This document shows positions 43,294 to 53,242 of a stretch of 64,000 bases of DNA, piece by piece (position 1 is the first letter of the stretch; the number at the start of each line of letters is the position of its first letter). The notes beneath the pieces were generated by a model. That model did no database searches. It had not been told where the DNA came from and saw only the letters and a list, made by a program, of their open reading frames with translations. This DNA comes from Enhydrobacter sp. GTDB lineage: Bacteria > Pseudomonadota > Alphaproteobacteria > Reyranellales > Reyranellaceae. Location of the stretch: the NCBI GenBank assembly GCA_026126105.1, contig JAHCJV010000015.1, positions 1-64,000 on the forward strand. The letters run 5' to 3'. Made by a program: the position numbers and the translations under genes.

Positions 43294-44316
43294 TTATCCC
43301 CATTCCGGGAGGAAAGCGGAAAGCCTTCGCCTGGCATCGACGAGGTCCTCTCGGCCGAGCGGGGCACGATGGCGCGCCAAATAGCGCCGCCCGGCCTCGA
43401 AACGATGGAGGGCGGCGCCGGTCATTTGACCGGCATTTGCCGCGACTTGACGCATCTCGTCCATACGGCCGTTGCAGTGCAAGGCGATGTCGCATCCGGC
43501 AGCGAGCGCGCGTGCCGTCCGCTCGCCCAAGGTGCCGCCCAGCGCCTGCATCGAGAGATCATCCGACAATAGCAGGCCTTCGAAACCGATATGCCCACGA
43601 ACGACTTCGCTCACGCCTCGTGCCGAAACAGTGAGCGCGGAATCTGGGTCGATCGCCTCGTAAAGTACGTGCGCCGTCATCGCCCACGGCAAGTCGGCCA
43701 GAAACTTGAAGGGCACGAAGTCGGTGCGTTCCAGCGCATCGCGCGGAGCACCGACTCTGGGCAGGGTTTCGTGCGAGTCCACCGTGGCGCGGCCGTGTCC
43801 CGGGATGTGCTTCATTACCGGCATCACACCCTCCGCCAGCAACCCCTCAGCGGCGGCACGGCCCAGTGCCGCGACCGGCTCGGGCTGGCTGGCATAGGCA
43901 CGGTCGCCAATCACCGCGTGCGTCTGGGGAAAGCCGATGTCGAGCACCGGTGCGCAATCGACATCACAGCCGATCGAGGAGACGTCCGCCGCCAACAGGT
44001 GCGAGTTCAGCCTCGTCGCCTCCAGCCCGCGTTCGGGATCGCTTGCATATAGAGCGCCGAGAAGTTGCGCCGGCGGTGCCTTCCGCCAATACGGCGGTCT
44101 CAGCCGTGCCACCCGGCCGCCTTCCTGGTCGATCAGTATCGGCGCCTCGGCGCGCGCCACGCAGGAGCGAAGATCTTCTGTAAGACAGCGTGCCTGGTCG
44201 GGACTCTGAATGTTGCGCGCGAACAAGATGTATCCCAGCGGATCGGCATCGCGAAAGAACGCCCGCTCATCGCTCGACAGGGCTGTGCCCGCGCACCCGA
44301 AGATCGCTGCCTTCAT
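43294..44316 (-). CDS. nagZ: Beta-N-acetylhexosaminidase (NagZ)
   Basis: A 340-residue GH3 enzyme that removes GlcNAc from 1,6-anhydro-muropeptides during cell-wall recycling in the cytoplasm. The signature KHIPGHGRATVDSHETLP holds the catalytic His and Asp-neighbour region, LIDQEGGRVARL the substrate-binding Asp/Arg, and LLSDDLSMQALGG the nucleophile Asp. There is no signal peptide. It sits between the SPOR protein and scpA, as in related bacteria. Confidence 0.94.
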   Translation of the reverse strand: MKAAIFGCAGTALSSDERAFFRDADPLGYILFARNIQSPDQARCLTEDLRSCVARAEAPILIDQEGGRVARLRPPYWRKAPPAQLLGALYASDPERGLEATRLNSHLLAADVSSIGCDVDCAPVLDIGFPQTHAVIGDRAYASQPEPVAALGRAAAEGLLAEGVMPVMKHIPGHGRATVDSHETLPRVGAPRDALERTDFVPFKFLADLPWAMTAHVLYEAIDPDSALTVSARGVSEVVRGHIGFEGLLLSDDLSMQALGGTLGERTARALAAGCDIALHCNGRMDEMRQVAANAGQMTGAALHRFEAGRRYLARHRAPLGREDLVDARRRLSAFLPEWG

Positions 44317-44497
44317 GAGAGGGCGCCTTTCACGCAGTGCCGGCGATCATGCGCACGACTCTCAGGACACAACCGCTCATGTCCTTCTGGTTGGCAAGGG
44401 GAATGCGCCCGGGCCGAAAGCCAACGAAAAGCCCGGCCTCATCCCTGGCGGACCGGCAACCTGGCCAAACGCAAATGGAGGTGGCGCGCGCGCACGA

Positions 44498-45406
44498 TCA
44501 TTGCTTGACCGGCGGGAGAGTGACGCAATCCGTCTTGCGCGTCTTCAGCGTGCTGCAAACGCTGTGCGCCTGCTTCTCGTCGAGCGGCCCCGCTTGGACG
44601 CGGTACCACACGCCCTTCTCTCCGAGATCGACCCGCGCCGGCTGCATGCGCAGGCTGGCGAGAACATCGCCGTGCGCGGCCTGCAGACGTGCCCAGGTCG
44701 ACTTTGCGATGTCCTCGCTTTTCACCGATGCGATCTGGATGCGCCAACCTCCACTCGCACCCGACATGCCTTCGATCAGGCTGGCGATGCTCAGGCCACT
44801 CTCCGGCGCGGGAGTCGACGACGGCGCCTGCGTCACGGTCGGCGGGTTCGGCGGCGGTGTTGGCGCTGGCGCCGGTATCGATGCCGCGGCGGTCTGCACG
44901 GGCGTGGGGGTCTTTGCAACCTCCGGCGCCTTGGGCGCTGACGGCGTCGGCAGGATCCCGCCCGCAGGCAGCCGGGGTGTCGTCGTGCCGGGCAACAGCT
45001 TCTCGGGCTGGGTCGGCACCGCTCCCGGAGCGATGCGGTTGTAGACCTCCTTATCCTGGTCAGGCGGAACGAGGCCCCCGGCATTCTCCGGCTTGACGCG
45101 GGTAGGCGTCGTCGGAGCCTGTACGACCAAAGGCTCCAACCCTCTACCGCCGGCACGGACGTCCTGATTATGCGCCCACCAAACAACGGAGCCGAAGCTG
45201 GCGATAGCCGCGATCGATACCATCAAGGTGAGAATGGTGCCGCGACGCCGGTTGACTTTGGCCAACAGCGAATCCCGCGGCGGCGGCGGGATCGCATCTG
45301 GTTCGTGCGCGACGGGCCGGGCCGGCGGTTCACGCCGAACGGCGACCGACTCGTTGGGTCGGTAAATCTTTGGACCGTCGCCGGAGGGGGGCCGGCGGAT
45401 GTGCAT
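44498..45406 (-). CDS. SPOR-domain membrane protein
   Basis: A 302-residue protein: a short cytoplasmic N-terminus rich in Arg/Pro, one membrane helix (about 57-78, TILTLMVSIAAIASFGSVVWWA), a long Pro/Ala/Thr-rich periplasmic linker, and a C-terminal SPOR domain (about 222-300; GWRIQIASVKSEDIAKSTWARLQ... VDLGEKGVWYRVQAGPL). SPOR domains bind denuded septal glycan, pointing to a division role. It begins 8 bases after argS. The order argS-SPOR-nagZ is conserved in the class. Confidence 0.9.
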   Translation of the reverse strand: MHIRRPPSGDGPKIYRPNESVAVRREPPARPVAHEPDAIPPPPRDSLLAKVNRRRGTILTLMVSIAAIASFGSVVWWAHNQDVRAGGRGLEPLVVQAPTTPTRVKPENAGGLVPPDQDKEVYNRIAPGAVPTQPEKLLPGTTTPRLPAGGILPTPSAPKAPEVAKTPTPVQTAAASIPAPAPTPPPNPPTVTQAPSSTPAPESGLSIASLIEGMSGASGGWRIQIASVKSEDIAKSTWARLQAAHGDVLASLRMQPARVDLGEKGVWYRVQAGPLDEKQAHSVCSTLKTRKTDCVTLPPVKQ

Positions 45407-45414
45407 TTTCTTCC

Positions 45415-47157
45415 TTATCTCATCTCTTCGACGGGTGTTACGCCGAAGATCGACAAACCGGACTCTATCACAAATCCCACAGCCTGCACCAACGCAAGCC
45501 GCGCCCGCGTCGTTTCGGTAGCGCCCTCGACCACGAAGCGCAATGCCGGCTCGTCCTTGCCGCGATTCCAATGGCCATGGAACGCGGCAGCGAGATCGTA
45601 GAGATAGAAGGCGATGCGGTGCGGCTCGTGCGCCGATGCGGCCGCTTCGACCTGACGCGGCCACTGCGCGATCTGACGGATCAGGGCGAGCTCGCCGGGA
45701 TCGGCCAGGCGATCGAGCGGCGCGCCGTCGAGTCCGTCGACGGCAAAGCCGGCTGCGCTTGCCTGGCGCATGACACTTCGCGTCCGCGCATGGCCATACT
45801 GGACGTACCAAACCGGGTTGTCCCGTGACTGTTCCGTGGCCTTCACCAGATCGAAGTCGAACGGTGCGTCGTTCTTGCGCGTCAGCATGGTGAAGCGCAC
45901 GACGTCGGGTCCGACTTCGTCGAGCAGGTCGCGCAGGGTTACGAACGTGCCGGCGCGCTTGGACATGCGCACCAGCTCGCCATTGCGCAGCACACGCACC
46001 AGCTGGCAGAGCTTCACGTCGAGCGCGCCCTTGCCCTCGGTGATGGCGCTGACCGCGGCCTTCATGCGCTTCACGTAACCGCCGTGATCGGCGCCCCAGA
46101 TGTCGATCATGTCGACAAAGCCACGACAAAACTTGTCGTGGTGATAGGCGATGTCGTTGGCGAAATACGTCCAACTGCCATCCGACTTCCTGAGCGGCCG
46201 GTCGATGTCATCACCGAAATTCGTCGCCCGAAACAAGGTCTGCTCGCGGTCCTCCCAATCGTCGGGCTTCTTGTCCTTGGGTGGCTCGAGCCGACCCTGA
46301 TATATTAGATCTTGGCGCGTGAGCTCCTGGAAGGCGCGATCGACCGCGCCCGACTCGACCAGCGCGCGCTCCGACGAGAAGACATCGATCTTCACGCCGA
46401 GGGTCTCGAGGTCCTGCTTGATCTCGGCCATCAGCATGGCGATGGCGAAGCTGCGCATCTCGGGCAGCCAGTCGGCTTCGGGCTTATCGATCCACCGCGA
46501 TCCGTCGCGCCTTGCGATCGCCGTGCCGACCTCCTTCAGGTACTCGCCGGGATAAAGTCCGTCGGGTATCTGGCCGATGTCATCGCCCAGCGCCTCCTTG
46601 TAGCGGAGATAGGTGGAGCGCCCGAGGATATCGACCTGCGCACCGGCATCGTTGATGTAATATTCTTTGGTGACGTCAAAGCCCGCCTTGGCGAGCAGGT
46701 TGGCGAGCGCGTCGCCGACCACCGCGCCGCGCGCATGCGCCACATGCAGCGGCCCAGTCGGATTGGCCGATACATATTCGACATTGACCTTTTGCCCGCC
46801 GCCCATTGTCGAGGCACCGTAGGCCGCGCCTGCCTTCAGGCACTCGCCTAGACGCTCACGCCAGAAGGCGTCGCGGAGCTTAAGGTTGATAAAGCCCGGT
46901 CCGGCGACGGTACCGTCAACCACATCGGGATTGCCCTTTAGTCGTGCAACCAGCGCGTCGGCGATATCGCGCGGCTTCTTCCTCGCCGCCTTCGACAGCA
47001 CCATGGCGGCGTTGGTGGCAACGTCGCCATGACCTGCATCGCGCGGCGGCTCGGCGGTGATACCGGAAAAATCGAGCTCGGCCGGCAATTCGCCCGCAGA
47101 CTGCATGGCCCGCAGCGCCGCCTCGATCTCGCCGATGAAATGACGGTAGGGATTCAT
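45415..47157 (-). CDS. argS: Arginyl-tRNA synthetase
   Basis: A 580-residue class I synthetase charging tRNA-Arg. The HIGH-like signature is [21 protein letters not shown] (about 130-150) and the MSK motif is in [17 protein letters not shown]; the N-terminal additional domain and the C-terminal DALR anticodon-binding domain ([21 protein letters not shown] onward) are complete. The gene is first in the run towards nlpD. 67 bases separate it from the divergent SDR gene, so its promoter is there. Confidence 0.95.
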   Translation of the reverse strand: MNPYRHFIGEIEAALRAMQSAGELPAELDFSGITAEPPRDAGHGDVATNAAMVLSKAARKKPRDIADALVARLKGNPDVVDGTVAGPGFINLKLRDAFWRERLGECLKAGAAYGASTMGGGQKVNVEYVSANPTGPLHVAHARGAVVGDALANLLAKAGFDVTKEYYINDAGAQVDILGRSTYLRYKEALGDDIGQIPDGLYPGEYLKEVGTAIARRDGSRWIDKPEADWLPEMRSFAIAMLMAEIKQDLETLGVKIDVFSSERALVESGAVDRAFQELTRQDLIYQGRLEPPKDKKPDDWEDREQTLFRATNFGDDIDRPLRKSDGSWTYFANDIAYHHDKFCRGFVDMIDIWGADHGGYVKRMKAAVSAITEGKGALDVKLCQLVRVLRNGELVRMSKRAGTFVTLRDLLDEVGPDVVRFTMLTRKNDAPFDFDLVKATEQSRDNPVWYVQYGHARTRSVMRQASAAGFAVDGLDGAPLDRLADPGELALIRQIAQWPRQVEAAASAHEPHRIAFYLYDLAAAFHGHWNRGKDEPALRFVVEGATETTRARLALVQAVGFVIESGLSIFGVTPVEEMR

Positions 47158-47224
47158 GGGGCGGGGTATTGCCTAATCCGCCAAGTTTGTCATGTAGCAT
47201 CCCGAACTCAGACGAGGGCCTAAT

Positions 47225-47923
47225 ATGCGGACTTTGCAGGATTCCCATGTTGTGATCACCGGCGCGACCGGGGCGCTGGGCAGGGCGGTGGCACAAGCCC
47301 TCGTAGAAGCGGGCGCACACTGCCATGTGCCAGCGATCGAAAGCTCGGTACCGCCCGACATTTTTCCTGCGGGCAAGGTTTCTGTCTCGACGGGCGTCGA
47401 TCTGTCGGACGAAGCGGCGGTCTCCGGTTTCTACGCCACGCTGCCGCCACTGCATGCGGCAGTGAACATCGCCGGAGGCTTCGCTTGGGCACCGATCGCC
47501 GACAGTCCACTGCAGGTGCTGCAGCAGCAGCTTTCCATGAACCTGGTTTCCTGCGTGCTGAGCTGCCGCGAGGCAGTCGCGAACTTCCGCAAGGGTGGCC
47601 AGGGCGGACATATCGTCAACATCTCGGCACGGCCGGCGCTCAATCCACGCCAGGGAGCCGGCATGACCGCGTACACCGCGTCGAAGGCGGCGGTCGCCGC
47701 CTTTACGGTGGCGCTCGCCGAAGAGGTCAAGAGCGAGAACATCTCGGTGATCGCACTCGCCCCCTCGACCATCGACACGCCGACCAACCGGGCCGACATG
47801 CCGAAGGCCAATCACGCCAGCTGGGTGAAGCCCTTAGCGATTGCCCAGCTGATCGTAGCCCAGATCAGCCTCGATGATCCGATCAACTCGGGTGCACTGA
47901 TTCCGGTATACGGCAAGGCGTGA
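47225..47923 (+). CDS. Short-chain dehydrogenase/reductase
   Basis: A 232-residue SDR. Cofactor loop TGATGALGRAVAQALVEAGA is near the N-terminus; the active site has Ser in IVNISARPAL and Tyr/Lys in MTAYTASKAAVAAFTVAL. NIAG replaces the usual NNAG. It has the compact length of classical SDRs and no visible substrate hint. It is one of the genes separating argS from dgt. The ATG at 47225 has GAGGG upstream. Confidence 0.85.
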   Translation: MRTLQDSHVVITGATGALGRAVAQALVEAGAHCHVPAIESSVPPDIFPAGKVSVSTGVDLSDEAAVSGFYATLPPLHAAVNIAGGFAWAPIADSPLQVLQQQLSMNLVSCVLSCREAVANFRKGGQGGHIVNISARPALNPRQGAGMTAYTASKAAVAAFTVALAEEVKSENISVIALAPSTIDTPTNRADMPKANHASWVKPLAIAQLIVAQISLDDPINSGALIPVYGKA

Positions 47924-47941
47924 CAGGCTCGCGCCAAAGCG

Positions 47942-49366
47942 TCATGACGCAACCGCGCGGGCGACGACACCGTAGACGTTGCGATAGGCGCGCGCCGACT
48001 CCTCCCAGCCGAATGGCTGCGCCATCGCCAGCTTGCGCATCGAATGCAGTCGCGATTTGGCGCCGAACGTCGCGAAAGCGCGGCACACTGCGCCAAGCAG
48101 GCCGTCAGCCGAGCAGCGCTTGAACAGGAAGCCAGTCTTGCCGTCGACGATCGTGTCGGAGAGGCCGCCGGTGCGATAGCCGATCGGCAGCGAGCCAAAA
48201 CGCTGCGCATACATCTGGCTGAGCCCGCAGGGCTCGTAGCGCGAGGGCATCAGGGTAAAGTCACTGCCGGCGAAAATTCGGCGGGCCTGGGAATCGTCGA
48301 AATCCAGCGCGACGGCAATCGACTCTGGATGGCGGCGCCGCGCGTCCTCAAGGGCGCGCTCGAGATGGGGTTCGCCGCGCCCTGTAATGACGATCTGGCC
48401 GCCCGCCTCGACGATCGTGTCGGCCGCTGAGGCTACCAAGTCTATGCCCTTCTGGTGGACCAGCCGGGCGACCAGTCCAAAGAGCGGCCCCTTTGACAAG
48501 GCCAAGCCGAACTCCCGCCGCACGTGATCGGCGTTGGCCTGCTTACCGCCCCATTCGCCTGCAGCAAACGGCGGCACCAGAGCGCTGCAGGAGCGCGGAT
48601 CCCAGCTCTCGTCGATGCCGTTCAGGATGCCCGACAGCCGGCCTTCCCGCGAACGCTGCGCAAGCAACCCCTCAAGGCCACACCCTTGCTCGGGTGTCGT
48701 GATCTCGTTTGCATAGGTCTTGCTCACCGTCGTCAGGTGATTGGCGTAGTAGATGCCGGCCTTGAGAAAAGAAACCTTGCCGTAAAACTCGACGCCGTCG
48801 ATCTGAAAAGCACTGTCGGGCGCGCCGATCCGCTGCAGCGTCTCCGGCGAAAACAAGCCTTGGTAGGCCAGATTGTGAATTGTCAGAAGGCTGGGGACGT
48901 TGGATCCCATCCAGGACAGATAGGCCGGGATCAGCGCGGTCTGCCAGTCGTTGGCATGTACGACATCCGCGCGCCAGTTCGGATCGAGCTGCCCGGCCGC
49001 AAGACGCGCCGCTGCCGAAGCGAGGAGGGCAAAGCGCACGTCATTGTCATGCCAATCCCGACCTTGAGCGTCGGAATAGGGCGTGCCATCTCGCTCGTAC
49101 AGTTCCGCACAATCGATGGCATAGATGGAAAGGCCGTCAGCGGACCTTCCCTGCACAATCGAATGGGCAGGGAAATGTCCTTCCCTCTTGCAGTGAGCGA
49201 CGCGGCTCGTCGAGGTCAGACCATTGAGCACTGACCGAAAGCCGGGGAGCATGACCCGAACGTCGTAGTTGAGCTTGAGGGCACGAGTCAGTGCGGCGGA
49301 AACGCTCGCCAGTCCGCCAACACGGACAAAGTCCTCGAACTCCGATGCAGCGAACAGGATACGCAT
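47942..49366 (-). CDS. glgA: Glycogen/starch synthase (GlgA family), orphan
   Basis: A 474-residue GT5 glucosyltransferase that extends alpha-1,4-glucan from ADP-glucose. The N-terminal domain shows RVGGLASVSAALTRAL where the family usually has KTGGLADV, so the sugar-nucleotide-binding Lys is Arg here. VVHANDWQTALIPAYL, PEQGCGLEGLLAQRSREGRLSGILNGID, and the C-terminal MPSRYEPCGLSQMYAQRFGSLPIGYRTGGLSDTI are well kept. No glgB, glgC or glgP gene is near. Its product could be a non-glycogen glucan or glucoside. Confidence 0.88.
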   Translation of the reverse strand: MRILFAASEFEDFVRVGGLASVSAALTRALKLNYDVRVMLPGFRSVLNGLTSTSRVAHCKREGHFPAHSIVQGRSADGLSIYAIDCAELYERDGTPYSDAQGRDWHDNDVRFALLASAAARLAAGQLDPNWRADVVHANDWQTALIPAYLSWMGSNVPSLLTIHNLAYQGLFSPETLQRIGAPDSAFQIDGVEFYGKVSFLKAGIYYANHLTTVSKTYANEITTPEQGCGLEGLLAQRSREGRLSGILNGIDESWDPRSCSALVPPFAAGEWGGKQANADHVRREFGLALSKGPLFGLVARLVHQKGIDLVASAADTIVEAGGQIVITGRGEPHLERALEDARRRHPESIAVALDFDDSQARRIFAGSDFTLMPSRYEPCGLSQMYAQRFGSLPIGYRTGGLSDTIVDGKTGFLFKRCSADGLLGAVCRAFATFGAKSRLHSMRKLAMAQPFGWEESARAYRNVYGVVARAVAS

Positions 49367-49694
49367 GTCGCGACTTCACCATCGACCGGGGCTAAAAGCG
49401 GGTCTCCTGTCTCACCCGATCGTCGGAGACATGGAAGCAACTATCGCGCCACTTCCAAATCTTCGTAGTCTCGGGATCGGCATGTGTCCGCGGCCACTCG
49501 CGACACGGCGCCGGTAGAGCGCGCGTATCGCGGGACTATTGTGGTAACGCTCGCCGCCCCCATTTGGTCACAGAACAAGATTGTCGCACCGAGCGAAAAA
49601 GGTCTCAGCATGCCGGACGGCCGCGCGGCGGTCCGACCGCCCGCCAGATCACTCTTGAAAGTCTCGTAGCAATAGGCGACATCTTGTCAGCGTT
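49367..49694. other. Intergenic stretch upstream of glgA without a supported gene
   Basis: About 330 bases. It must hold the glgA promoter on the minus strand. Short open frames here look random. I searched by eye for the manganese (yybP-ykoY) riboswitch that often precedes TerC-type genes and saw no convincing match. Confidence 0.4.
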
Positions 49695-50057
49695 ATGTTG
49701 CTCGTTCATCGCTCGCGCCGCGCCGCACAGGCTGTCCGGACCGCTTCTCCGGGTGGGGAGCTGTTTGTCGCCTCGGTCGTGTTGACTATGCTGCTCGCTG
49801 CGTTCGGCGATGCTGTTGATCCGGCTTGGCTGGAAGAAGTCGGCCTCGAGTTTGCTCTATTCGACTTCGGCGGCGAACTGGCGCTCCTCGCCATGCATCA
49901 ATGGCACCTTCTTCAGTTCCTCCTGGCTGGCGCCGTTGTTGCCGGCGGAATCGCCGCCTTCAGGGCCATTATTGGCCGAATTTCCCGACCACTGCACCCC
50001 GCGTCCGGCCGCGGCGTCGAAAAGGTGCCAATAAAGCTCCGACCTAAGACTTTCTAA
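49695..50057 (+). CDS. Possible small membrane protein
   Basis: A 120-residue frame with two hydrophobic stretches (LFVASVVLTMLLAAFG, about 23-38, and LLQFLLAGAVVAGGIAAF, about 72-89) separated by an acidic loop, and a basic C-terminus. It ends 32 bases before the TerC gene. I do not recognise a family, and no clear ribosome site precedes the ATG, so this may be chance. If real, it would be co-expressed with TerC. Confidence 0.35.
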   Translation: MLLVHRSRRAAQAVRTASPGGELFVASVVLTMLLAAFGDAVDPAWLEEVGLEFALFDFGGELALLAMHQWHLLQFLLAGAVVAGGIAAFRAIIGRISRPLHPASGRGVEKVPIKLRPKTF

Positions 50058-50089
50058 CCCGTCTTTCGTCTTTTCCTCGGAGTCTTGTC

Positions 50090-50989
50090 ATGCCCGAAAT
50101 CTTTTCGGCCGCGTTCTTGTCGGCCTTGCTCGCCATTGTTCTGATCGACCTCGTTCTGGCAGGCGATAATGCCCTGATCATCGGCCTGGTCGCACGTAAT
50201 CTGCCCAAAGACCAGCAGCGCAAGGTGATCTTCTGGGGCACCTTCGGCGCCATTGCGGTGCGCGGCCTGATGGCCGTTCTCGTCGTCTACATCCTCAATG
50301 TCCCAGGCTTCATGTTGGCGGGCGGTCTGGCGTTGATCTGGATCGCCCGCAAGCTGCTGACCCCCGATGAAGGGGCCGCGAGCAGCCATGCGGCCGCTCC
50401 AGCCACCTCTTTCGGAGCCGCACTACGCACCATCGTCATCGCCGACGCCGTCATGGGCATAGACAATGTGCTGGCGATCGGCGGCGCGGCCTCCGGCAGC
50501 ATCCTCCTCATCATCCTGGGCCTCGCCATCAGCGTGCCGATCATCGTGTGGGGCAGCCATCTGGTGATCCGCCTGGTCGACCGCTATCCGGCGGTCATCC
50601 TCCTCGGCGGCGCGGTACTGGCCTGGACCGGATATTCGATGATCGTCCGCGAGCCATTGCTGGAAACGTGGCTGGCCGCGCATCCGCCGGCCCGATTCGT
50701 GATTGCCGTCCTCGTGTTCTCGCTGTCGCTCGCCCCGTGGTGGACCGAGCGGCTCTCGCCAAGAATGCAGCCTCTCGTCGTGGTACTGCCGGCCCTGCTC
50801 GTCTGGCTGCTCGCCTTCGAGGTCGCTGCCCCTTATTTGCAGGAACCGGGCAGATTCTTTGCCGGCGAAATCGGCTCCTACATGGTTCAGGCCGTGCGCT
50901 GGCTGGGCTGGCTGCCGCTGGCTGCTGGCTATATATGGCTCCGCGAGCGGGCTACCGCGCGCGCGGTCGGCGAAGCCTCACGACCATAG
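50090..50989 (+). CDS. TerC-family integral membrane protein
   Basis: A 299-residue membrane protein with TerC signatures: LIDLVLAGDNALIIGLVARNLP (about 18-39) and IVIADAVMGIDNVLAIGG (about 117-134), both holding the acidic residues tied to metal transport. There are seven or more hydrophobic spans. Relatives export Mn2+ or act in metal/tellurite tolerance, or aid loading of secreted proteins. The C-terminal third is longer than in YjbE-type proteins. CGGAG precedes the ATG. It converges with dgt, overlapping by 12 bases. Confidence 0.88.
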   Translation: MPEIFSAAFLSALLAIVLIDLVLAGDNALIIGLVARNLPKDQQRKVIFWGTFGAIAVRGLMAVLVVYILNVPGFMLAGGLALIWIARKLLTPDEGAASSHAAAPATSFGAALRTIVIADAVMGIDNVLAIGGAASGSILLIILGLAISVPIIVWGSHLVIRLVDRYPAVILLGGAVLAWTGYSMIVREPLLETWLAAHPPARFVIAVLVFSLSLAPWWTERLSPRMQPLVVVLPALLVWLLAFEVAAPYLQEPGRFFAGEIGSYMVQAVRWLGWLPLAAGYIWLRERATARAVGEASRP

Positions 50990-52165
50990 GTCGAACAATC
51001 GCCGGTGCTCGTCCAGCGCGTACCGGTCGGTCATGCCGGCAATATAGTCGGCGACAAGGCGAGCGCGGGCGGCCCGTTCAGCCGCCTCCGCCCGCTCCCG
51101 CCATGGCGGCGGAAGGCAGCTGGGTTCGGCAAAAAGGAGGCCGAACAGGTCCATGACCACACGGCGCGCCTTGGAGTGCGAGCGATTGAGATGCCAGTGC
51201 TCGTACATGCGCTTGTACAGAAAGCCCTTCACGGTGCGGTCGGTCGCCGCCATCTTCTCGGAGAAGGCGACGACCGGCTGGCCGAGCGCGCGAATGTCGG
51301 CGACCGAGGCTGGCAGGGTGTCGGCCAGGCGCCGGGCGGTCTCGGCCAGCACGTCTTCGACCATGGCGTTGATCATGCGCCGGATCGCTTCGTGGATCAG
51401 ACGCGACTGGGCAATGCCCGGATACATCCTTTCCACGAGCACGAACATCTCGCCAACGAGAGGGAGGTCGCGCAGATCGGCGATTTCGAACAGGCCTGCC
51501 CGCAGGCCGTCATCGATGTCATGGTTGTTGTAAGCGATGTCATCCGACAAGGCGGCGACTTGTGCCTCCGGCCCAGCGTGTCCGCCAAGTTCGAGATCGT
51601 GCTCGCGGCAATATTCCACGATCGCGGCGGGGAGGTCGGCCAGCACGCGCCCCTCCTCGAGCAAAGGCCCGTTGTGCTTTACCGCACCCTCTAGCGTCTC
51701 CCAAGTGAGATTGAGCCCGTTGAACTCCGCATAGCGCTCCTCGAGTTTGGTGAGGATGCGCAATGTCTGAGCATTGTGATCGAAGCCGCCGAACGGCTTC
51801 ATCGCAGCGTCGAGCGCTTCCTCGCCGGCGTGGCCGAACGGCGTATGGCCAAGATCGTGCGCCAAGGCGACCGCTTCGCCGAGATCCTCGTCGAGCCGGA
51901 GGGTGCGGCAGATCGTACGGGCGATCTGCGCCACCTCGAGCGAATGAGTCAGCCGGGTCCGGTAGTGGTCGCCCTCATGATAGACGAAAACCTGCGTCTT
52001 GTGCTTCAGCCGCCGGAACGCCGTGGAATGGATAATTCGGTCGCGGTCGCGCTGGAAGGGGCTCCGGCTCGGCGCCTCGGGTTCGGCATGCAGGCGGCCG
52101 CGGCTCGTCCACGGCAGCGTGGCATGGGGCGCGAGCGCCCGGGGTCGCCACAACTCATCGGCCAT
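50978..52165 (-). CDS. dgt: dGTP triphosphohydrolase-like protein
   Basis: A 395-residue HD-domain phosphohydrolase. Conserved segments are SPFQRDRDRIIHSTAFRRLKHKTQVF, TRLTHSLEVAQIARTICR, the HD pair in ALAHDLGHTPFGHAGE, and ALSDDIAYNNHDIDD. It converts dNTP to nucleoside and triphosphate and thus trims dNTP pools. In relatives dgt lies directly upstream of argS; here about 3.8 kb of other genes intervene. It is the last gene of a likely run with the TerC pseudogene and uspA. Confidence 0.93.
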   Translation of the reverse strand: MADELWRPRALAPHATLPWTSRGRLHAEPEAPSRSPFQRDRDRIIHSTAFRRLKHKTQVFVYHEGDHYRTRLTHSLEVAQIARTICRTLRLDEDLGEAVALAHDLGHTPFGHAGEEALDAAMKPFGGFDHNAQTLRILTKLEERYAEFNGLNLTWETLEGAVKHNGPLLEEGRVLADLPAAIVEYCREHDLELGGHAGPEAQVAALSDDIAYNNHDIDDGLRAGLFEIADLRDLPLVGEMFVLVERMYPGIAQSRLIHEAIRRMINAMVEDVLAETARRLADTLPASVADIRALGQPVVAFSEKMAATDRTVKGFLYKRMYEHWHLNRSHSKARRVVMDLFGLLFAEPSCLPPPWRERAEAAERAARARLVADYIAGMTDRYALDEHRRLFDLWS

Positions 52166-52222
52166 CGACCGGTTCTTACGCCTTCCCAATGGCGTCAACA
52201 ACCTCGCGGCTGCCGTCCCAGA

Positions 52223-52779
52223 TCATTTCCCCGGCGACATAAGAACAATCACGAAGCCGATCCAGGCTACCCAATGGTAGCGGTAGAGGATGCGGGCGAT
52301 GAGGTTGGATACCGCCGCCATGAGCACGACCGACAGGATGAGGCCGATCCATAAGACCACCTCGTGGTCGCGCGCGGCGCTCGCCACCGCCGGCACGTTG
52401 TCGAGCGACATCGGAACGTCGGCGACGATGATCTGCAACATGGCCTGTGCAGGCGTCTTCGGCGCGGCATTGGCCACGTTCTCATGCTCGGGCCGCCCCT
52501 TGGCCCGCAGTTCGCGGAACATGCGCCAAGCCACCCATAGGAGCAGCAGCCCACCCGCCAGCGTAAGCCCGATAATTGCGAGAAGCTGGGTGGTGATCGT
52601 GGCAAAGCCAATGCGCAGCACGGTCGCGCCGACCACGCCCCAGAAATGATCCTTGTCCGGTTCTCCGGTGGCAAGCCCGCTACGGCCAAGCCGATGATGA
52701 TAGCGTTGTCGCCAGACATCGCGAGATCGATCAGCACGACCTGTACGAACGTGAAGATGAACCCCTGGCTAAGGCCCAA
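52223..52779 (-). pseudogene. TerC-family membrane protein, broken by a one-base frameshift
   Basis: Two reading frames together make one TerC protein of about 185 residues. The first gives VVLIDLAMSGDNAIIIGLAVAGLPPENRTRII, then loses frame; the second continues with VVGATVLRIGFATITTQL ... IIVADVPMSLDNVPAVASAARDHEVVLWIGL. The join is at 52644-52646, where the minus strand reads ATTTCTGGGG; an added T would give the expected IIFWGVVGATVLRI. A TTG at 52779 is the only start available after an upstream stop. Motifs on both sides of the break are intact, so the event is recent or a sequencing error. 26 bases follow uspA. Confidence 0.85.
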
Positions 52780-52805
52780 CGCCTCCTTGATCGACGGTCA
52801 AACGA

Positions 52806-53237
52806 CTACTTGACCAGCGTCACCGGGACATCGACGTGGGCGATGACGTCTTGCGCCACAGACCCGAGCAATACGCCGGACAGCCCGGTATGGCCCCGCG
52901 TCCCCATCACCACCATCTTGGCGCCAATCTTCTTCACGAAGTCGCGGACGACCTCACCCTGGCGTCCAACGCCGATATGCACATGAGCCGCGACCGACGC
53001 CTTCGCCGCCAACTCGACGGCCGAGGCGAGAGCCTTGTTGCCTTCGTCGCGGTGGTAGGACTCGATCTGCTCGCGGTTCACGAATGTGGCGATCGCGCCG
53101 CGCAAGTTGGGCTGCACGTTCAGGAAATGGACTTCCGTCGCGAGTCCGCCCTTCACCATGTCCAAGGCATGCCGCACGGCACGGTCGGAGTTGGGTGAAC
53201 CGTCCACGGCCACCAGCATCGCCTTAATGTCGCTCAT
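52806..53237 (-). CDS. Universal stress protein (UspA family)
   Basis: A 143-residue single-domain UspA protein. The N-terminal MLVAVDGSPNSDRAVRHAL and the C-terminal ATP loop VMGTRGHTGLSGVLLGSVAQDVIAHVDVPVTLV (G-x2-G-x9-G-S) mark the nucleotide-binding subclass. It sits 5 bases after one TerC gene and 26 bases before another, so stress protein and metal-transport-like proteins are expressed together. The exact stress is unknown. Confidence 0.9.
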   Translation of the reverse strand: MSDIKAMLVAVDGSPNSDRAVRHALDMVKGGLATEVHFLNVQPNLRGAIATFVNREQIESYHRDEGNKALASAVELAAKASVAAHVHIGVGRQGEVVRDFVKKIGAKMVVMGTRGHTGLSGVLLGSVAQDVIAHVDVPVTLVK

Positions 53238-53242
53238 GTCGA

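Noticed and set aside
49367..50089. Possible manganese (yybP-ykoY) riboswitch before the TerC gene
   Set aside because: Such elements often precede TerC-type genes, but I could not find the conserved core segments by eye; a covariance-model search would settle it.
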